Shown here: positions 4,239-6,392 of the stretch, one piece after another
Layout of the letters: each line of letters begins with the position of its first letter
Numbering within the stretch: the first letter of the stretch is position 1
Origin: Clostridia bacterium
GTDB lineage: Bacteria; Bacillota; Clostridia; Oscillospirales; CAG-272
Length of the DNA: 6,392 nucleotides
Direction: 5' to 3'
Assembly (NCBI GenBank): GCA_017451975.1
Contig: JAFTNI010000013.1
Location: 1 to 6,392, forward strand
The notes under the pieces: model-generated
What the model was told of the DNA's origin: nothing
The model's input: only the letters and a program-made list of their open reading frames with translations
Database searches by the model: none
Translations under genes and position numbers: made by a program

Positions 4239-6392
4239 TCAATTTCTGGCTTTAATGGATATGATCGAAATGATTCTGAAAATCAAAACGAAAGGAATTG
4301 TTATAAGCGCAGGGAAAAGGCATATTTCCAAGGCTTTGTTTTCCACGTTGATGCCGGGCACACCAAGGAAGAAGAAGAGTGCTGCCGCAGCTGCAAGGGT
4401 AATTACGATGAAAATAATTTCGTTCCTGATTTTCTCCCTTTTTCTGTAGCTCATCATACCTTTTTCGCACACAACGGTTATTCTCTTTATAGCGTAGAAA
4501 AGCGAGAATACTGCTCCGCCTATCAAAAGCGCGGTGAGCGTGAAATTGTTCCAGAAGGTGTCTTCGTGGCCAATACCGTTTTCATATGCAAGCACGATAG
4601 TCATACCTATATGGAAGAAAGCAAGGCTTACTATATACTTGAGGTTTACAAGGCAGAGTTTATTGTTGTAGCTTGTAACGTCTTTGGAATAGTGCAAATT
4701 AATATCAAGTGCAGATTGTAAGAAGAAGTGGGCTATTGCCAGGGCAAAGCTTGCTACTATTGCAATAATCAAAGCAAAGAAGCGGTAGCCCCACGTTATT
4801 TTCACAAGCAAATGAGAAATTCCGTAGCCCGCATACCATATGCCGATGCAAGCTATGACGTTTAAAAGGTGATTGTTAAACGGGACTTTATCATGTTCGT
4901 GAAGAATATATTTTATAAAGAGCAGGGATATCAAATAAACTATAACCGTGCATACCGTGAATACCGTCATAGAGTATGAGAAATTCGGTATACCCGTTTG
5001 CTTAGCCAAGCCAAGCGGGGTAATGCTGTAAAGTGCGGCCCATACCTTGCCGTTATCGAAAACGAAGAGCAAGGGGATGAGGGCAACAAGCGAAAACATA
5101 AAGAAGAAGCTTCGTGCAAAGAAACCGGGCTTTTTCTCGTATGTTGCAGCTGTTGCGGCGGGGGCGCTTTTGGGTTGGTGAGCAGAGAGCCTTGCGGCGG
5201 CATCGCGCGCTTTTGCGTGGCCTTGCGCTGCAGCTTTATTATACCACTCAATGGCTTTGTATTTATCGGCAATTACGCCTCTGCCGTATTCGTAGCAAAT
5301 AGCGAGGTTGTACTGCGCCGTTTTGTTGTTCTGCAATGCGGCTTTCGTATACCACTCTACTGCTTTATAGTAGTTTTGCACTACACCGAAGCCCGTATCG
5401 TAGTAGTAGCCAAGGCTTGCCTGGGCATCGGCATTGCCTTTTTCTGCCGCTTTAGTTATCCACGAAACGGCGAGAGCAGGGTCTTTCAACACACCGCGCC
5501 CGTTCTCGTAGCATCTGCCAATCTCGACCTGCGCCTTTACGTGGCCGTTTTCGGCGGCTTTGCGGTAATGGTTTGCGGCTTGAGTGTAATTTGTAACAAA
5601 TCCTCCTCTGCCGTAGTAATATTTTTCGCCAAGGTCAAATTGCGCTTCGGCTTCTTTGGCCTTCTTTTCCTCGGTTTGTTGGGCAAGCTTTGCTTTTATA
5701 CGGTCGATCGCTGCTTGAGCATCTGTATCGCCGCCGGATTTTGCTTTTTCATACCATTCTATTGCTTTTTGGTAGTTCTGCGCCGTGCCGTACCCGTTTT
5801 CATAGTAGAGTGCAAGGTTGTATTGGGCGGTTACGTCGTTTTGCAAGGCAGATTTGGTGTACCACTCAAAGGCTTTTTCGTTGCTCATTTCAACACCTTT
5901 GCCGTTACCATAACAATAGCCGAGCTTGCATTGTGACCAAGCGTTGCCATTTTCTGCGGCTTTTTTGTACCATTCAAAGGCTTTTTCGTAGTTTTGTGTA
6001 ACGTGATAACCCTTTTCATAGAAGAACCCAACGTCGCCTTGCGCTTGCGCGTGCCCTTGCTCTGCAGCCTTGTTATACCATTCAAAAGCCTTCTGGTAGT
6101 TTTGCGCTACGCCGTTACCGAATTGATAACAGTAAGCGAGTTGTCGCTGTGACCAAGCATGGCCATTTTCTGCGGCTTTTTTGTACCATTCAAGGGCTTT
6201 TCCGTAGTTTTGCGCAACGTGGTAGCCTTTTTCATAGAAAAATCCAATATCGCCTTGCGCTTGCGCGTGCCCTTGCTCTGCAGCCTTGTTATACCATTCA
6301 AAAGCCTTCTGGTAGTTTTGCGCTACGCCGTGACCGAATTGATAACAGTAAGCGAGTTGTCGCTGTGACCAAGCATGGCCATTTTCTGCGGC
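4239..6392 (-). CDS. Sel1-repeat membrane protein, about eight C-terminal transmembrane segments (5' end outside the window)
   Basis: The frame is open to the right edge, giving 717 visible residues; the start codon is not in the window. The Met at 5888 lies inside a Sel1 repeat and is not the real start. Numbering from the right edge, residues 1 to about 400 are about eleven Sel1-like units of 36 residues (consensus A-A-x-x-G-x-A-x-A-Q-x-x-L-G-x-x-Y-x-x-G-x-G-V, ending EWYxKA). A charged helical insert at 217-248 splits them into two arrays. An Ala/Pro/Lys linker follows, then about eight hydrophobic segments near 424-446, 475-497, 509-530, 537-558, 580-602, 616-637, 657-678 and 687-711, ending ISIKARN and TGA. 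Sel1 arrays are alpha-solenoid scaffolds for protein-protein contacts. I do not recognise the membrane domain; it shows no obvious enzyme motif. The protein may anchor a scaffold to the membrane, but its partner and function are unknown. It is convergent with the MerR gene and has no visible operon partner. Confidence 0.88.
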   Translation of the reverse strand, partial: AAENGHAWSQRQLAYCYQFGHGVAQNYQKAFEWYNKAAEQGHAQAQGDIGFFYEKGYHVAQNYGKALEWYKKAAENGHAWSQRQLAYCYQFGNGVAQNYQKAFEWYNKAAEQGHAQAQGDVGFFYEKGYHVTQNYEKAFEWYKKAAENGNAWSQCKLGYCYGNGKGVEMSNEKAFEWYTKSALQNDVTAQYNLALYYENGYGTAQNYQKAIEWYEKAKSGGDTDAQAAIDRIKAKLAQQTEEKKAKEAEAQFDLGEKYYYGRGGFVTNYTQAANHYRKAAENGHVKAQVEIGRCYENGRGVLKDPALAVSWITKAAEKGNADAQASLGYYYDTGFGVVQNYYKAVEWYTKAALQNNKTAQYNLAICYEYGRGVIADKYKAIEWYNKAAAQGHAKARDAAARLSAHQPKSAPAATAATYEKKPGFFARSFFFMFSLVALIPLLFVFDNGKVWAALYSITPLGLAKQTGIPNFSYSMTVFTVCTVIVYLISLLFIKYILHEHDKVPFNNHLLNVIACIGIWYAGYGISHLLVKITWGYRFFALIIAIVASFALAIAHFFLQSALDINLHYSKDVTSYNNKLCLVNLKYIVSLAFFHIGMTIVLAYENGIGHEDTFWNNFTLTALLIGGAVFSLFYAIKRITVVCEKGMMSYRKREKIRNEIIFIVITLAAAAALFFFLGVPGINVENKALEICLFPALITIPFVLIFRIISIISIKARN
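5961..6392 (-). repeat. Two tandem 216-bp repeats encoding paired Sel1 units
   Basis: Bases 5961-6176 and 6177-6392 are tandem copies of a 216-bp unit (72 residues, two Sel1 motifs). By hand comparison they differ at 12 of 216 positions, with only one difference in the right-hand 102 bases of each copy, and at 5 of 72 residues. The array runs off the window edge, so more copies may follow. Such identity points to recent duplication or gene conversion, and to possible copy-number variation or assembly collapse. Confidence 0.92.

Noticed and set aside
4077..4721. A 214-codon + strand frame overlapping the end of the MerR gene, the terminator and the membrane gene
   Set aside because: It crosses a strong terminator, overlaps two well-supported genes, and has no ribosome site or family resemblance.
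4998..5936. A 312-codon open frame on the + strand opposite the Sel1/membrane gene
   Set aside because: It is antisense to a clearly coding Sel1 frame. Its length comes from the repeat periodicity and codon bias of that gene, and the translation has no recognisable domain.
5961..6392. 216-bp tandem repeats as a non-coding satellite or CRISPR
   Set aside because: The period is a multiple of 108 bp and every copy keeps an open frame encoding Sel1 units, so these are coding repeats.

Overview
The window looks like a chromosomal segment of an anaerobic, gut-type clostridial Firmicute. This placement is an inference from the moderate GC content, AGGAGG-type ribosome sites, a MerR/GyrI regulator of clostridial or bacillar style, and a palindromic repeat element of a kind I remember from gut Clostridia. 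No rRNA or marker gene confirms it.

Left part (1-2173, + strand): the 3' end of a gene for a polyunsaturated-fatty-acid-synthase-type protein. Its visible end is a FabA-like hot-dog dehydratase domain, and the frame is open to the left edge. After 12 bases comes a complete pfaD gene (FMN-dependent trans enoyl reductase). The two form the tail of a pfa-type 'secondary lipid' operon. In such systems ketosynthase, ketoreductase, dehydratase and enoyl-reductase activities act iteratively on an acyl chain held on ACP domains. The ketosynthase, acyltransferase and ACP parts would lie to the left, outside the window.

Middle intergenic region (2174-2622): no convincing gene. It holds a roughly 120-bp MITE-like element built of nested hairpins, whose last hairpin plus T-tract is a good terminator. 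After it come two small palindromes, a consensus housekeeping promoter (2471-2499), and a second promoter with the long 19-bp spacer typical of MerR-controlled promoters (2529-2559). The last two lead into the next gene.

Regulator (2623-4140, + strand): a 505-aa protein with a MerR DNA-binding head, a dimerisation helix, a GyrI-like ligand-binding domain, and two tandem copies of a beta-rich domain that ordinary MerR proteins lack. It ends at a clear terminator (4149-4184). It is probably an autoregulated sensor; its ligand is unknown.

Right part (4239-6392, - strand): a convergent gene, open to the right edge, for a large membrane protein. About eleven Sel1-type repeats, in two capped arrays, are followed by about eight transmembrane segments. 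The repeats nearest the right edge are two almost identical 216-bp tandem copies, a sign of recent expansion or homogenisation.

Nothing in the sequence ties the three blocks together functionally. The lipid-synthase tail is the most notable biology, followed by the fused MerR sensor and the Sel1-membrane protein.
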